NCBI RefSeq assembly: GCF_001418335.1
Contig: NZ_LIPP01000053.1
Location: 1-45,179, forward strand
Reading direction: 5' to 3'
From: Streptomyces aurantiacus
GTDB taxonomy: Bacteria > Actinomycetota > Actinomycetes > Streptomycetales > Streptomycetaceae
Length of the DNA: 45,179 nt
Part shown: positions 16,433 through 25,800 of the stretch, one piece after another
Numbering within the stretch: the first letter of the stretch is position 1
How the letters are laid out: every line of letters starts with the position of its first letter
Notes under the pieces: generated by a model
Databases searched by the model: none
What the model saw: only the letters and a program-made list of their open reading frames with translations
Told to the model about the DNA's origin: nothing
Program-made: the position numbers and the translations under genes

Positions 16433-18582
16433 TGTCCAGGGAACCGGACGGACTCGCCGAGCTGCTTCCCCAGTGGCACCGGCTGCGGGACGCCCAGGAG
16501 GGCGAACCCCTGCGCGCCCTGCTCGCGGTCATGGCGGAGCAGCTCGACCTCGTACGGGACGGGGTCGAGCAGGGCTACGAGGACCTGTTCGTCGAGACGG
16601 CGGCGCCCTGGGTGCTGCCGTACCTCGGCGACCTCGTCGGCTACCGCACGCTGCCCGGCTACGAGAGGGTGCTCACCACCGGGCTGCGCGGCGGGAGTCC
16701 GGCCGCGCTCACGGAAGCCGTCGCACCACGCGCGGACGTCGCCGCCACGGTCGCCAACCGCCGCCGCAAGGGCACCCTCCATCTCCTCGAAGAACTCTCC
16801 GACGACGTGGCCGACTGGCCGGCCCGCGCCGTCGAACTCTCCCGCCACGTCGCCCACCAGCAGCCGGTGAAGCTCTACGGCGGTACCGGGGGAGCCCCGC
16901 ACGGCCGCGGCATCCGCGGGCGGCTCGCCGACATGAGGGACGGCGCCGCGCTCGACCTGGCGGGCGGCCCGTTCGGCGAGGTGGCCCGCTCGGTGGACGT
17001 CCGCAGAGCCGACTCCCGCCACCGGCAGGGTGGTTGGACCCCGGCCGGCGTAGGACTCTTCGTATGGCGGCTGAAGGCGTACTCGCTGACGTCGTCGCCC
17101 GCCTACTGCGTCGACCGGGCCCGCAACCTCTACACCTTCTCCATCCTCGGCAACGACACCCCACTGGTCACCAGGCCGGTCCCCGAGCCCTCACCCACCC
17201 ACATCGCCGCCTTCGACAACGTGCCGGACCTCATCCGCCGCCGCCGGCTCCACGACCGCCTCGCCGACCACTACGGCCCCGGCAAGAGCTTCGTCATCCG
17301 GCGCGACGGCGAGGACGGGCCCGTGCCGCCCTCCGACATCGTGGTCGCCGACCTGTCGGACTGGCGCTACCGGCCCAAGCGCGGCCAGGTCGCGGTCGAC
17401 CCGGAGCTCGGCCGGATCGCCTTCGGCGCACGGACCGCGCCCCGCAAGGGCGTCTGGGTCGACTACCACTACGCGTCCGGCGCCGACCTGGGCGGCGGCG
17501 AGTACGTACGCGACCGCGAGCCGCGCCCCGACGCCACCGTGTTCCGGGTCGGCCCCGGCGAGAGCCACCGGCAGATCATGGACGCCTACCGGGCCTGGCA
17601 GCACGACCGCCGGGCGGGCCGCTGCGGCCCCGAGGGCATCATCGAGATCACCCACAGCGGCGCCTACCAGGAACAGCTGGACTTCGACCTCGACCCGGGC
17701 GACCGCCTCGAACTGCGCGCCGCCGACGGCACCCGCCCCGTCATCCGGCTGCTCGACTGGTACAGCAACCGTCCCGACGCACTCAACATCCGCGCCCTGT
17801 CGGACGACTGCGCCCCGGGGGAGCGGCCACGGATCGTGCTCGACGGGCTGCTCGTCACCGGCCGCGGCATCAACGTCACCGGCCCGATGGGCGCCGTCGT
17901 CGTACGCCACTGCACGCTCGTGCCCGGCTGGTCCCTGGAGCCCGAGTGCGACCCCCACTCGCCGGACGAGCCGAGCATCGTCCTGGAGCGCACCACCGCG
18001 TGCCTCCAGATCGAGCACAGCATCCTCGGCACCATCGAGGTCATCGGCGACGAGGTCTCCGAGGAGCCCCTCGACATCCACCTGCGCGACAGCGTCCTGG
18101 ACGCCACCGCCGACGACCGCGAGGCGCTCTCCGCCCCCGACTGCCGGCACGCCCACGCCGTCCTGCACCTGCACCGCACCACCGTGATCGGCGAGATCCA
18201 CACGCACGCGGTCCGCATCGCCGAGAACTCCGTCTTCACCGGACGCCTCCACGTGGCCCGCCGCGGCATCGGCTGCCTGCGCTTCTCGTACGTCCCCACC
18301 GGATCGCGTACGCCCCGCAGGTACCGCTGCCAGCCGGACCTGGCGGGCCCCGGCCGGGCGTCCCGCGTACAGCCGCGGTTCACGTCCCGGCGCTACGGGA
18401 CGCCCTGGTACGGGCTGTGGGCCGACGGCAGCCCCGAGGAGATCCGGCGCGGCGCGGAGGACGGCGCCGAACTGGGCGCCTTCCACGACCTGTACCGGCC
18501 CCAGCGCGAGGACAACCTGCGGGCGCGGCTCGCGGAGTACACGCCGGCGGGCACGGACGCGGGGATCTTCTTCGTGACGTAG
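16432..18582 (+). CDS. CIS tail protein I/fibre-like protein with beta-helix region
   Basis: I choose ATG 16432, which overlaps the preceding TGA (TGATG) with GGAGG seven bases upstream; a GTG three bases earlier is possible. The N-terminal helical domain (LAELLPQWHRLRDAQEG, LFVETAAPWVLPYLGDLVGY) is typical of eCIS tail-protein-I-like components that bind the wedges. The middle contains ADLSDWRYRPKRGQVAVDP and DPELGRIAFG. Residues about 370-620 are rich in short beta segments with repeating IVL/IEI patterns (LDGLLVTGRGINV, LQIEHSILGTIEVIGDEV, VLHLHRTTVIGEIHTHAV), resembling a parallel right-handed beta-helix. It probably forms a baseplate-peripheral fibre or plate. Whether it binds a target surface or a cytosolic membrane partner cannot be seen from sequence. 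Confidence 0.8.
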   Translation: MSREPDGLAELLPQWHRLRDAQEGEPLRALLAVMAEQLDLVRDGVEQGYEDLFVETAAPWVLPYLGDLVGYRTLPGYERVLTTGLRGGSPAALTEAVAPRADVAATVANRRRKGTLHLLEELSDDVADWPARAVELSRHVAHQQPVKLYGGTGGAPHGRGIRGRLADMRDGAALDLAGGPFGEVARSVDVRRADSRHRQGGWTPAGVGLFVWRLKAYSLTSSPAYCVDRARNLYTFSILGNDTPLVTRPVPEPSPTHIAAFDNVPDLIRRRRLHDRLADHYGPGKSFVIRRDGEDGPVPPSDIVVADLSDWRYRPKRGQVAVDPELGRIAFGARTAPRKGVWVDYHYASGADLGGGEYVRDREPRPDATVFRVGPGESHRQIMDAYRAWQHDRRAGRCGPEGIIEITHSGAYQEQLDFDLDPGDRLELRAADGTRPVIRLLDWYSNRPDALNIRALSDDCAPGERPRIVLDGLLVTGRGINVTGPMGAVVVRHCTLVPGWSLEPECDPHSPDEPSIVLERTTACLQIEHSILGTIEVIGDEVSEEPLDIHLRDSVLDATADDREALSAPDCRHAHAVLHLHRTTVIGEIHTHAVRIAENSVFTGRLHVARRGIGCLRFSYVPTGSRTPRRYRCQPDLAGPGRASRVQPRFTSRRYGTPWYGLWADGSPEEIRRGAEDGAELGAFHDLYRPQREDNLRARLAEYTPAGTDAGIFFVT

Positions 18583-18670
18583 ACCCCGCTGAAGACCCGG
18601 CCGTGGCCGCCCGGCCCCACCCATCCCACGACTTCGTGAACCCGCACTTCCGACCAGGGGGACACCCTTC

Positions 18671-20272
18671 ATGCACGCAGACCTCTCCCGCTCCACCTTC
18701 CGCCCGGAGCGGCACTACTCCGCGGTCGTGGTCCAGCAGGGCCGCGTCCAGCTCGACGCGGACGCCAACGAACAGACCGCGATCCAGCTCCATCAGGCCC
18801 GCGCCCTCACCGCGGACCTGATCGGACCGCACGGCGGACCGCGTGACGCGGCCGGCTTCCGCGTCGAGTACGTGGGCGGCCGGCACGACATCGACACCCT
18901 CCACATCCACGGCGGCCGGTACTACGTCGACGGCATCCTGTGCGACGCGGACCGCCCGGCCGCAGGGGTTCCCGTCCCGGCCGAGGCCGACGAGAACGAC
19001 AAGGGCGACGAGAAGGACGACGGCGCGCAGGCGGCGGGTCAGGCGGCGGGTCAGGCGACCGCGCACTGGACCTACTGGGACCAGCCGGACGGCTTCCGGG
19101 ACCCGGAGAAGCCCGGCGACCGGCTGCCCTCGCCCGCCCAGGCACCGTTCGTCGCCTACCTCCACGTGTGGGAACGCGTCGTCACCGCGGCCGAGGACCC
19201 GGCGCTGCGCGAGGTCGCCCTCGGCGCGGCGATGCCGGACACCTCCGCCCGCGCCAAGGTCGTCTGGCAGGTCCTGCCGCTGGCGCTCGCCGACCTGGAG
19301 GTCGAAGAAGCCGAGCCGTCCAAGGACACGGTCCGCGAGGCCTTCACCCGCTGGGCCGGGAAGCAGGCCGTCTCCTCGGCCCGCCTCGCCGCCCGCGCCG
19401 AGCGCCCCGGGCACGCCGACGAGGACCCGTGCCTGGTCAAGCCCGACGCCCGTTACCGCGGCCCGGAGAACCAGCTGTACCGCGTCGAGGTCCACGAGGG
19501 CGGCGCGGCGAAGGACGCCACGTTCAAGTGGTCCCGCGAGAACGGCTCCGTGGTCTTCCCGGTCGACGAACTCGACGGTACGTGGGTCCAGTTGGCGTCG
19601 CTGGGCCATGACGACAAGCTGGACCTGGACGTGGGCGACCGCGTGGAGTTCACGGACACGGCGTACGCCTCCCGCCTCGAACCGCTGCCCCTGCTGAGGG
19701 TGGAGGAACTGGACCTGCCCGGCCGCCGAGTACGCCTGTCCGCCGAGCCGGAGCCGGGCGTCGGACGGCTGCCGCACCTCAACCCGTTCCTGCGCCGATG
19801 GGACCACCACGAGGGCCCCCGGCACAAGGGCCGTACGACGACCCTGCGGGGCGGGGCGGTCCCGGTCACGGAGGGGGAGTGGCTCCCCCTGGAGGACGGC
19901 ATCGAGGTCTACTTCGCCAAGGGCGGCGCCTACCGCACAGGCGACCACTGGACGGTACCCGCGCGCACGGCGACGGGCGGCGTCGAATGGCCCACGGACC
20001 GGGCCCGCAGGCCACTGCTCCGTTCCCCGGCCGGCATAGCCCGCCACTTCGCGCCGCTCGCCCTGGTCAAGGGCGAGTCCGGCGCCGTGGACCTGCGGCT
20101 CGCCTTCGCACCGCTGGCCGTCGACATCCCGGCGGCGGACGAGGCGACGCTCGCGGCGGAGGCCCGGGCCCGCCAGGAGGAACAGGAGGCGGAGGGCGAC
20201 CCCTCCGGGGGCAGGTCACAGACCACCGCGGAGGCGGAGGCAGCCGTGGACGCCCAGGAAGGAGACAACTGA
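18671..20272 (+). CDS. DUF6519 eCIS-associated protein
   Basis: This 533-residue protein opens with LSRSTFRPERHYSAVVVQQG and RVQLDADANEQ, the signature of DUF6519 proteins that recur in actinobacterial and cyanobacterial CIS loci. Further segments are IHGGRYYVDGILC, YLHVWERVVTAAEDP, LYRVEVHEGG and FKWSRENGSVVFPV, consistent with beta-rich, fibre-like domains. An Ala/Gln/Gly-rich linker (QAAGQAAGQA) sits near residue 120. The C-terminus is a charged Glu/Ala helix. The gene has its own 88-base leader and RBS (AGGGGG), so it may be expressed slightly independently of the core baseplate block. Function is unknown; a peripheral baseplate or fibre component is the likeliest role. Confidence 0.8.
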   Translation: MHADLSRSTFRPERHYSAVVVQQGRVQLDADANEQTAIQLHQARALTADLIGPHGGPRDAAGFRVEYVGGRHDIDTLHIHGGRYYVDGILCDADRPAAGVPVPAEADENDKGDEKDDGAQAAGQAAGQATAHWTYWDQPDGFRDPEKPGDRLPSPAQAPFVAYLHVWERVVTAAEDPALREVALGAAMPDTSARAKVVWQVLPLALADLEVEEAEPSKDTVREAFTRWAGKQAVSSARLAARAERPGHADEDPCLVKPDARYRGPENQLYRVEVHEGGAAKDATFKWSRENGSVVFPVDELDGTWVQLASLGHDDKLDLDVGDRVEFTDTAYASRLEPLPLLRVEELDLPGRRVRLSAEPEPGVGRLPHLNPFLRRWDHHEGPRHKGRTTTLRGGAVPVTEGEWLPLEDGIEVYFAKGGAYRTGDHWTVPARTATGGVEWPTDRARRPLLRSPAGIARHFAPLALVKGESGAVDLRLAFAPLAVDIPAADEATLAAEARARQEEQEAEGDPSGGRSQTTAEAEAAVDAQEGDN

Positions 20273-21165
20273 TGGCGAAGCCCCTGACCGCATCGAAACT
20301 GGTGGAGATCCTGCGTGCGGAGGGCCTGACGGTCCACGAGGTCCGCAACTGGCGCACCCACAACCGCAACTCCAAGGGCGCCTGGGGTCCCATGAACGGC
20401 GTGATGATCCACCACACCGTCACGTCCGGCACCAGCGCCTCCGTCGACATCTGCTACGACGGCTACTCGGCGCTTCCCGGCCCCCTGTGCCACGGCGTCA
20501 TCGACAAGAAGGGCCATGTCCACCTGGTCGGCAACGGCCGCGCCAACCACGCGGGGCTCGGCGACGGCGACGTGCTGCGCGCGGTGGTCAACGAGACGAA
20601 ACTCCCGCCCGACAACGAGGCGGACACCGACGGCAACCGCCACTTCTACGGCTTCGAGTGCATCAACCTCGGCAACGGCAAGGACCCGTGGCCCGAGGTG
20701 CAGAAGGAGGCCATCGAGAAGGTCTCGGCCGCGATCTGCCGCGCCCACGGCTGGACGGAACGCTCCGTCATCGGCCACAAGGAGTGGCAGCCGGGCAAGG
20801 TCGACCCGCGAGGCTTCACGATGGACAGCATGCGAAGCCGCATCCGCGACCGCCTGAAAGGCAAGGTCGACGCCGACAAACCGGCCCCCGACCCGAAGCC
20901 CGCCCCCAAGCCGTCGTACGAGCCGTTCCCGGGCAGCGGCTTCTTCCACATCGGCCAGAAGTCCGCCGCGATCACGGCGATGGGCCGCCGCCTGGTGGCC
21001 GAGGGCTGCGGCCGCTACGAGAGCGGCCCCGGCCCCAACTGGACAGAGGCCGACCGCAAGTCCTACGCGGCCTGGCAACAAAAACTCGGCTACAAGGGCA
21101 AAGACGCAGACGGAATCCCAGGCAAAAAAAGCTGGGACACCCTAAAGATCCCAAAGACCAACTAG
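20272..21165 (+). CDS. N-acetylmuramoyl-L-alanine amidase-like endolysin with C-terminal peptidoglycan-binding-like domain
   Basis: The start at ATG 20272 overlaps the upstream stop (TGATG) behind an AAGGAG RBS, giving 297 residues. The N-terminal domain is a PGRP/Amidase_2 fold: GVMIHHTVTSG supplies the first His ligand, HFYGFECINLGNG the core strand, and SVIGHKEWQPGKVDPRG the second His and an Asp in place of the Cys seen in T7 lysozyme. The C-terminal ~80 residues (FFHIGQKSAAITAMGRRLV, SYAAWQQKLGYKGKDADG) match a domain common at the end of Streptomyces endolysins. The two are joined by a Pro/Lys linker. There is no signal peptide or membrane segment, so as encoded it is cytoplasmic unless carried or released by the CIS or by lysis. 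It would cut the amide bond between muramic acid and the stem peptide. Confidence 0.85.
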   Translation: MAKPLTASKLVEILRAEGLTVHEVRNWRTHNRNSKGAWGPMNGVMIHHTVTSGTSASVDICYDGYSALPGPLCHGVIDKKGHVHLVGNGRANHAGLGDGDVLRAVVNETKLPPDNEADTDGNRHFYGFECINLGNGKDPWPEVQKEAIEKVSAAICRAHGWTERSVIGHKEWQPGKVDPRGFTMDSMRSRIRDRLKGKVDADKPAPDPKPAPKPSYEPFPGSGFFHIGQKSAAITAMGRRLVAEGCGRYESGPGPNWTEADRKSYAAWQQKLGYKGKDADGIPGKKSWDTLKIPKTN

Positions 21166-21172
21166 GGACACC

Positions 21173-21310
21173 GTTTTTGAGGGGGGCGGGGAACGGCGCG
21201 GTCTTTGGTTTTTAGGGGCGCGGGGAACTGCGCAATCTTTTAGGGGCGCGGGGAACTGCGCGACCAGCCACAACGCACCCGCACCCGCACCCGCACCCGC
21301 AACAACACAC
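21173..21310. repeat. Intergenic Streptomyces-type GGGGCGCGGGGAACTGCGC repeats
   Basis: After the last CIS gene there are three related copies of a unit of the form T-rich run + GGGGCGCGGGGAACTGCGC (near 21178-21205, 21210-21235 and 21239-21265), the first being degenerate. They are followed by GACCAGCCACAACGCACCCGC and tandem CACCCG units. This element recurs in intergenic regions across Streptomyces genomes, often just downstream of genes; its role is not established. Here it separates the + strand CIS operon from the convergent M1 peptidase gene, so a transcript-end function is plausible. Confidence 0.7.
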
Positions 21311-21337
21311 CGCATCCCCCCACCCCCAGCGAACCGC

Positions 21338-22735
21338 TCACGTGGGCGGATACGGCGGCCGAGCCGGAATCACACCCCCCGCCGAGGGCAACGGCAAAGC
21401 CACCGCCACCGGCAATGGTGGCAACGCAGTTTCATGCACCCAAGAAGCAAACAACTCATCCACCGGCTCCGCCGCATACCGAGCCACATGCGCGACAAAC
21501 GCCGCGGTCGTCACCACCCCACCCCGATGCACAGCAGCCCACCCCCGCAGCATCCGAAAGAACGCCTCGTCCCCCAACGCACACCGCACCGCATGCAACA
21601 CCAGCCCGCCCCGTTGATAGAGCCGGTCGTCGAACATCAGCTTCCGCCCCGGGTCGGACAACCGCAGATCCTGCGGCTGCCCGGCCAGCCCCCGGTGGGC
21701 AAGCCCCGCGAGCACCTGGGCCGGGCGCCCACCGGACCGCTCCGACCACAACCACTCCGCGTACTTCGCGAACCCCTCGTTCAGCCAGATGTGCCGCCAG
21801 TCGGCGATGCTCACACTGTTCCCGAACCACTGGTGCGCCAACTCGTGCGCCACCAGCCGCTCGGAACCCCGCGCCCCGTCCACATGGTTCGCGCCGAACA
21901 GCGAGAGCCCCTGCGCCTCCACCGGCACGTCGAGCTCCTCCTCGGTGACGACCACCGCGTACTCGCCGAACGGATACGGGCCGAACAGCTCCTCGAACAG
22001 CGCCATCATCGCGGGCTGCCGCGCGAAGTCCCGCGAGAACTCCGTCAGCAGCCGCACCGGAACGTGCCCCGTCTGCGGCACACCGCCGAGCCCCGGGTCG
22101 CCGAGCAGCACGGTCTGGTACTTGCCGATGGAAAGGCCGACCAGATAACTGGACGTCGGCGCCGACTGCTCGTACACCCAGGTCGTCGTGGACGCCTTCG
22201 GCGTACGCGTCAGCAGCCGCCCGCCCGCCACCACCGAGTACGCCGACGGCGTGGTGACGGCGATCTGGTACGAGGCCTTGTCGGCGGGCCGGTCGTTGCA
22301 CGGGTACCAGGACGGCGCGCCCACCGGCTGGCTCGCCACCAGCGCCCCGTCCTCCAGTTCCTCCCAGCCGAGCCCGCCCCATGGGCTGCGTACCGGCTTG
22401 GGGTTGCCCGACCAGTGGACCTCCACGGTGAACGCGGCCCCGGCCCGGACCGGCTTCGCCGGGCGGATGCGCAGCCTGCCGCCCCGGTGCGTGTAGTGCG
22501 GCGTCCGCCCGTCGACCCGCAGCCGCCCGACGCGGAAGTCGGCGAGGTTCAGCTGGAACTCGGCGAGCGGCGACCGGCCCGCGATGGCGTTGAGGCGTGC
22601 GGTGCCGGAGAGCCGGTTGGGGCCCGGCCGGTAGTCGAGGGCGAGTTCGTACCGGTGGACCCGGTAACGGGGGTCGCCGTTCGCCGGAAAGTACGGATCC
22701 AGGTCCGCTCCCGCTGCCTGCTGCTGCCGAACCAC
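21338..22735 (-). CDS. M1-family zinc metallopeptidase (aminopeptidase N-like)
   Basis: This 465-residue protein has the gluzincin signature HELAHQW (about residues 291-297) and NEGFAKYAEW about 20 residues later, giving two His and one Glu zinc ligand plus the catalytic Glu. The N-terminal beta-sheet domain (RYRVHRYELALDYRP, LSGTARLNAIAG) and the segment GALVASQPVGAPSWYPCND are typical of short actinobacterial M1 enzymes. A classical GAMEN motif is not obvious. The GTG start at 22735 has GGGAG about ten bases upstream. There is no signal peptide. It is encoded 105 bases downstream of the Pls-like NRPS in the same orientation. Because epsilon-polylysine-degrading enzymes of Streptomyces are M1-type aminopeptidases, it could process that synthetase's product; this is inference. 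Confidence 0.88.
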   Translation of the reverse strand: MVRQQQAAGADLDPYFPANGDPRYRVHRYELALDYRPGPNRLSGTARLNAIAGRSPLAEFQLNLADFRVGRLRVDGRTPHYTHRGGRLRIRPAKPVRAGAAFTVEVHWSGNPKPVRSPWGGLGWEELEDGALVASQPVGAPSWYPCNDRPADKASYQIAVTTPSAYSVVAGGRLLTRTPKASTTTWVYEQSAPTSSYLVGLSIGKYQTVLLGDPGLGGVPQTGHVPVRLLTEFSRDFARQPAMMALFEELFGPYPFGEYAVVVTEEELDVPVEAQGLSLFGANHVDGARGSERLVAHELAHQWFGNSVSIADWRHIWLNEGFAKYAEWLWSERSGGRPAQVLAGLAHRGLAGQPQDLRLSDPGRKLMFDDRLYQRGGLVLHAVRCALGDEAFFRMLRGWAAVHRGGVVTTAAFVAHVARYAAEPVDELFASWVHETALPPLPVAVALPLPSAGGVIPARPPYPPT

Positions 22736-22840
22736 TGAAGTGTCCGCTCCCTGCGCTGTGCTCGTACGACATGCCGGTGGTACCGCCCGGTGGCAGGTAT
22801 CCCTCCCAGGGCCCCGGCCCCGGCGCCGTACGGGCCGTAC

Positions 22841-25800
22841 CTAGGACCGCCACGCCTCGATCGGGTTGCCCAGCCAGCGGGTGTCGTCGGGAACGGATTC
22901 CGCCGCCATGACGAGGGACGCGGGTCCCAGTGTGCTGCGCGCCCCGACGGTGCTGCCGGGCAGAACGATTCCGCCCGGGCCCAGGGTGGCGCCCTCACGG
23001 AGGACCACAGTATCCGTCCGCAAGATCCGGTCGTGGAAGAGGTGGGTCTGCAGCACACAGCCACGGTTCACCGTCGCGGCGTCCCCGAGCGTCACCAGAT
23101 CCGTCTCGGGCAGCCAGTAACTCTCCACCCACACGCCCTTGCCGATCCGGGCGCCAAGGCCCCGCAGCCACAGGTTCATCACCGGGGTGCCCGGCACGGA
23201 CCCGGCCAGCCACGGCACGGCGACCACCTCGACGAAGGTGTCGGCCAGCTCGTTGCGCCACACGAAACCGCTCCACAGCGGGTGCTCACCGGCCCGGTGA
23301 CGCCCCACGAGCAGCCACTTCGCGACCACGGACACCAGCCCCGCGGCAGCCCCGGCACCGAGCAGCACCACTCCGGCGAGCGCCCAGGCCCACACCCCCA
23401 GCGCACTCAGCGCCGCCACCGTCAGCACGGCGAGTGCCGCCGAGCAGAACACGGGCACGATCCGGCACAGCTCGACGAGCCCGCGCGCCCACAGCAGCCG
23501 CACGGGCGGGTCGTACGTGAGGCTCTGGTCGCCGCCCTGGGCCGACCGTGGCAGCTTGACCGGCGGCAGCCCCAGGTAGGAGCTGCCCTTCTTGGCCTTC
23601 TTCGGCGTCGCGGACAGCACCCCGACCAGACCGCCGTCCGGCACCGAACGGCCCGGCGCGGTCATCCCGGAGTTCCCGAGGAAGGCCCGGCGGCCGATCT
23701 CGGCCCGGCCGATCCGCATCCAGCCGCCGCCGAGCACGTACGGCGCGGTCAGCGTGTCGTCGGCCAGGAACGCGCCCTCGCCGACCGTCGTCAGGCTCGG
23801 CAGCGCGAGCACGGTCGAGACCTCGGCGCCCCGCCCGATCCGCATCCCGAGCAGCCGCAGCCACACCGGCGTGACCAGCCCGGCGTACAGCGGGAACAGC
23901 GTCTCGCGGGACCGGTCCATGAGCTGTGTGACGGTCCAGGCCTGCCAGCCGATCCTGCTGTGTGTCGGATGCGTACCGGGCCGCAGGCCGAGGCTGAGCA
24001 GCCGTACGGCGACCAGCAGGAGCAGCGCGTACGCGAGCCCGAAGGCGAGGGTCGCCGGCACCAGCGCCACGGCGGCACCCCGCAGCGCGTCACCGAGCCC
24101 GGCGTCCGGCCCGACGAAGACGCTCACCACGAGCAGCGCGGCGAGCCCCGCGACCAGCGGCAGCAGCGTCAGCGCGAACCCGGCCGCCCCGTACATCACC
24201 CGCCAGTACGTGCCTTTGCGCGGGCGCTCCTTGGGCCAGTCCCGCTTGGCCTTGCCGAGTTTGACCGCGGGTGCGCCGGCCCACCGTTGACCGGTCGGGA
24301 CATGCCCGACGACGGCCGAACCGGGGGCCACCTCGGCCCGCTTGGCGACGCGAGCGCCGGGGAAGAGCATGCTCCGGGTGCCGACCACGGCGTGCGCGCC
24401 GACCTTGACCGGGCCGATCTCCAGGCGGTCGCCGTCCAGCCAGTGCCCCGACAGGTCCACCTCGGACTCCACGGCGGCGCCGCGGCCGAGCTTGAGCATG
24501 CCGGTCACGGGCGGCAGCGAGTGCAGATCGACATCGGGCCCGACCTTGGCGCCCAGCGCACGCGCGTACCGTTCCAGCCAGGACCCGGTCAGCGAGGTCG
24601 CGCCGCTGAACTCGGCGAGCCGCTCGGCGGTCCACAGCCGCAGGTGCACGCTGCCGCCGCGCGGATACCGTCCGGCCCGTACGTTGCGCAGGAGCAGCCG
24701 CGCACCGCCGGCGCCGATCGCGAGCCGCCCGGGCGGACTGAACAGCAGGACGGCCAGTGGACCGACCAGCCACCAGGAGGCGGTCGGCGCCCACGGATAC
24801 GCGCCGAACCAGTGGAGCGCGTTGCCGAGCGCGGCCAGCGCCACGGTCCAGCGCAGCCCGAGCAGCGTGAACAGCGGTACGAGCACGAGCAGCTGAACCA
24901 CCTTGGCGCGCGGCGGAACAGGGACGATCACGCGCTCGGCACCGTCGCCCTGCGCGGACTTCTCCAGATGCCGGGCGAGCTTCCGCAGAACCGGCTGCTG
25001 ATAGATGTCGAGCACGGCGGCACTCGGATAACGGGTACGCAGCCGCGTGGTGAGCTGGGCGGCGGCGAGACTGCCACCGCCGATGGCGAAGAAGTCGTCC
25101 CGGGCGGAACCCACCGGGATGCCGAGCACCTCGCTCCACTGCTCGGCGAGCCAGGCCTCGGTCCCGTACAACTGCTCGGTGGGCCCGGCACTCTCCAACT
25201 CGGCCAGCGGCCAGGGCAGCGCGTCGCGGTCGACCTTGCCGGAGGTACGGGTAGGCAGCTCGGACACGGGAGCGAGCAACGGGACGAGGGCGGCGGGCAG
25301 TTCGGCCCGTAGCTTCTCGACGGCGGCAGCATGATCCCAGCCGCCCCCTCCGTCTGTGCCGTCCTTGAGGTCTTCCTGGAGGACGACATAGCCGACGAGG
25401 AGCTGGTTCCCGCCGCGGGCGGTACGTACGGCGGCTGCGGCGCCCGCCACCCCGGGCAGTGCCTGGAGTGCGGCGTCCACCTCGCCCAGCTCGATCCGGC
25501 GTCCGCCGAGCTTGATCTGCTCGTCGGCCCGCCCGAGGAAGATCAGCCCTTCCGGCTCCGCCGTGACCAGGTCACCGCTGCGATAGGCGCGCTCCCAGCC
25601 GAGCGACTCCAGCGGGGCGTACTTCTCGGCGTCCTTCTCCGCGTCGAGGTAGCGGGCGAGCCCGACCCCGCCGATGACGAGCTGCCCGCTGCCGCCCATC
25701 GGCACGGGCTCGCCGGCCTCGTCGACGACGGCCAGCTCCCAGCCGTCGAGCGGCAGCCCGATCCTGATCGGCTCGTCGCCGGTCAGCAACGAGGCGCACG

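Noticed and set aside
16473..18821. 782-codon plus-strand frame overlapping the tail protein gene
   Set aside because: Extreme Arg/Pro composition and no motifs; it is the +1 shadow of the tail-fibre-like protein.
1..21165. Prophage or type VI secretion interpretation of the tail-like genes
   Set aside because: No terminase, portal, capsid, integrase or TssJ/L/M-like membrane complex is visible; DUF6519, Afp-type wedge proteins and cargo fit a CIS.
22790..25312. 840-codon plus-strand frame
   Set aside because: Antisense to the Pls-like NRPS; Arg/Gln/His-rich with no domain.
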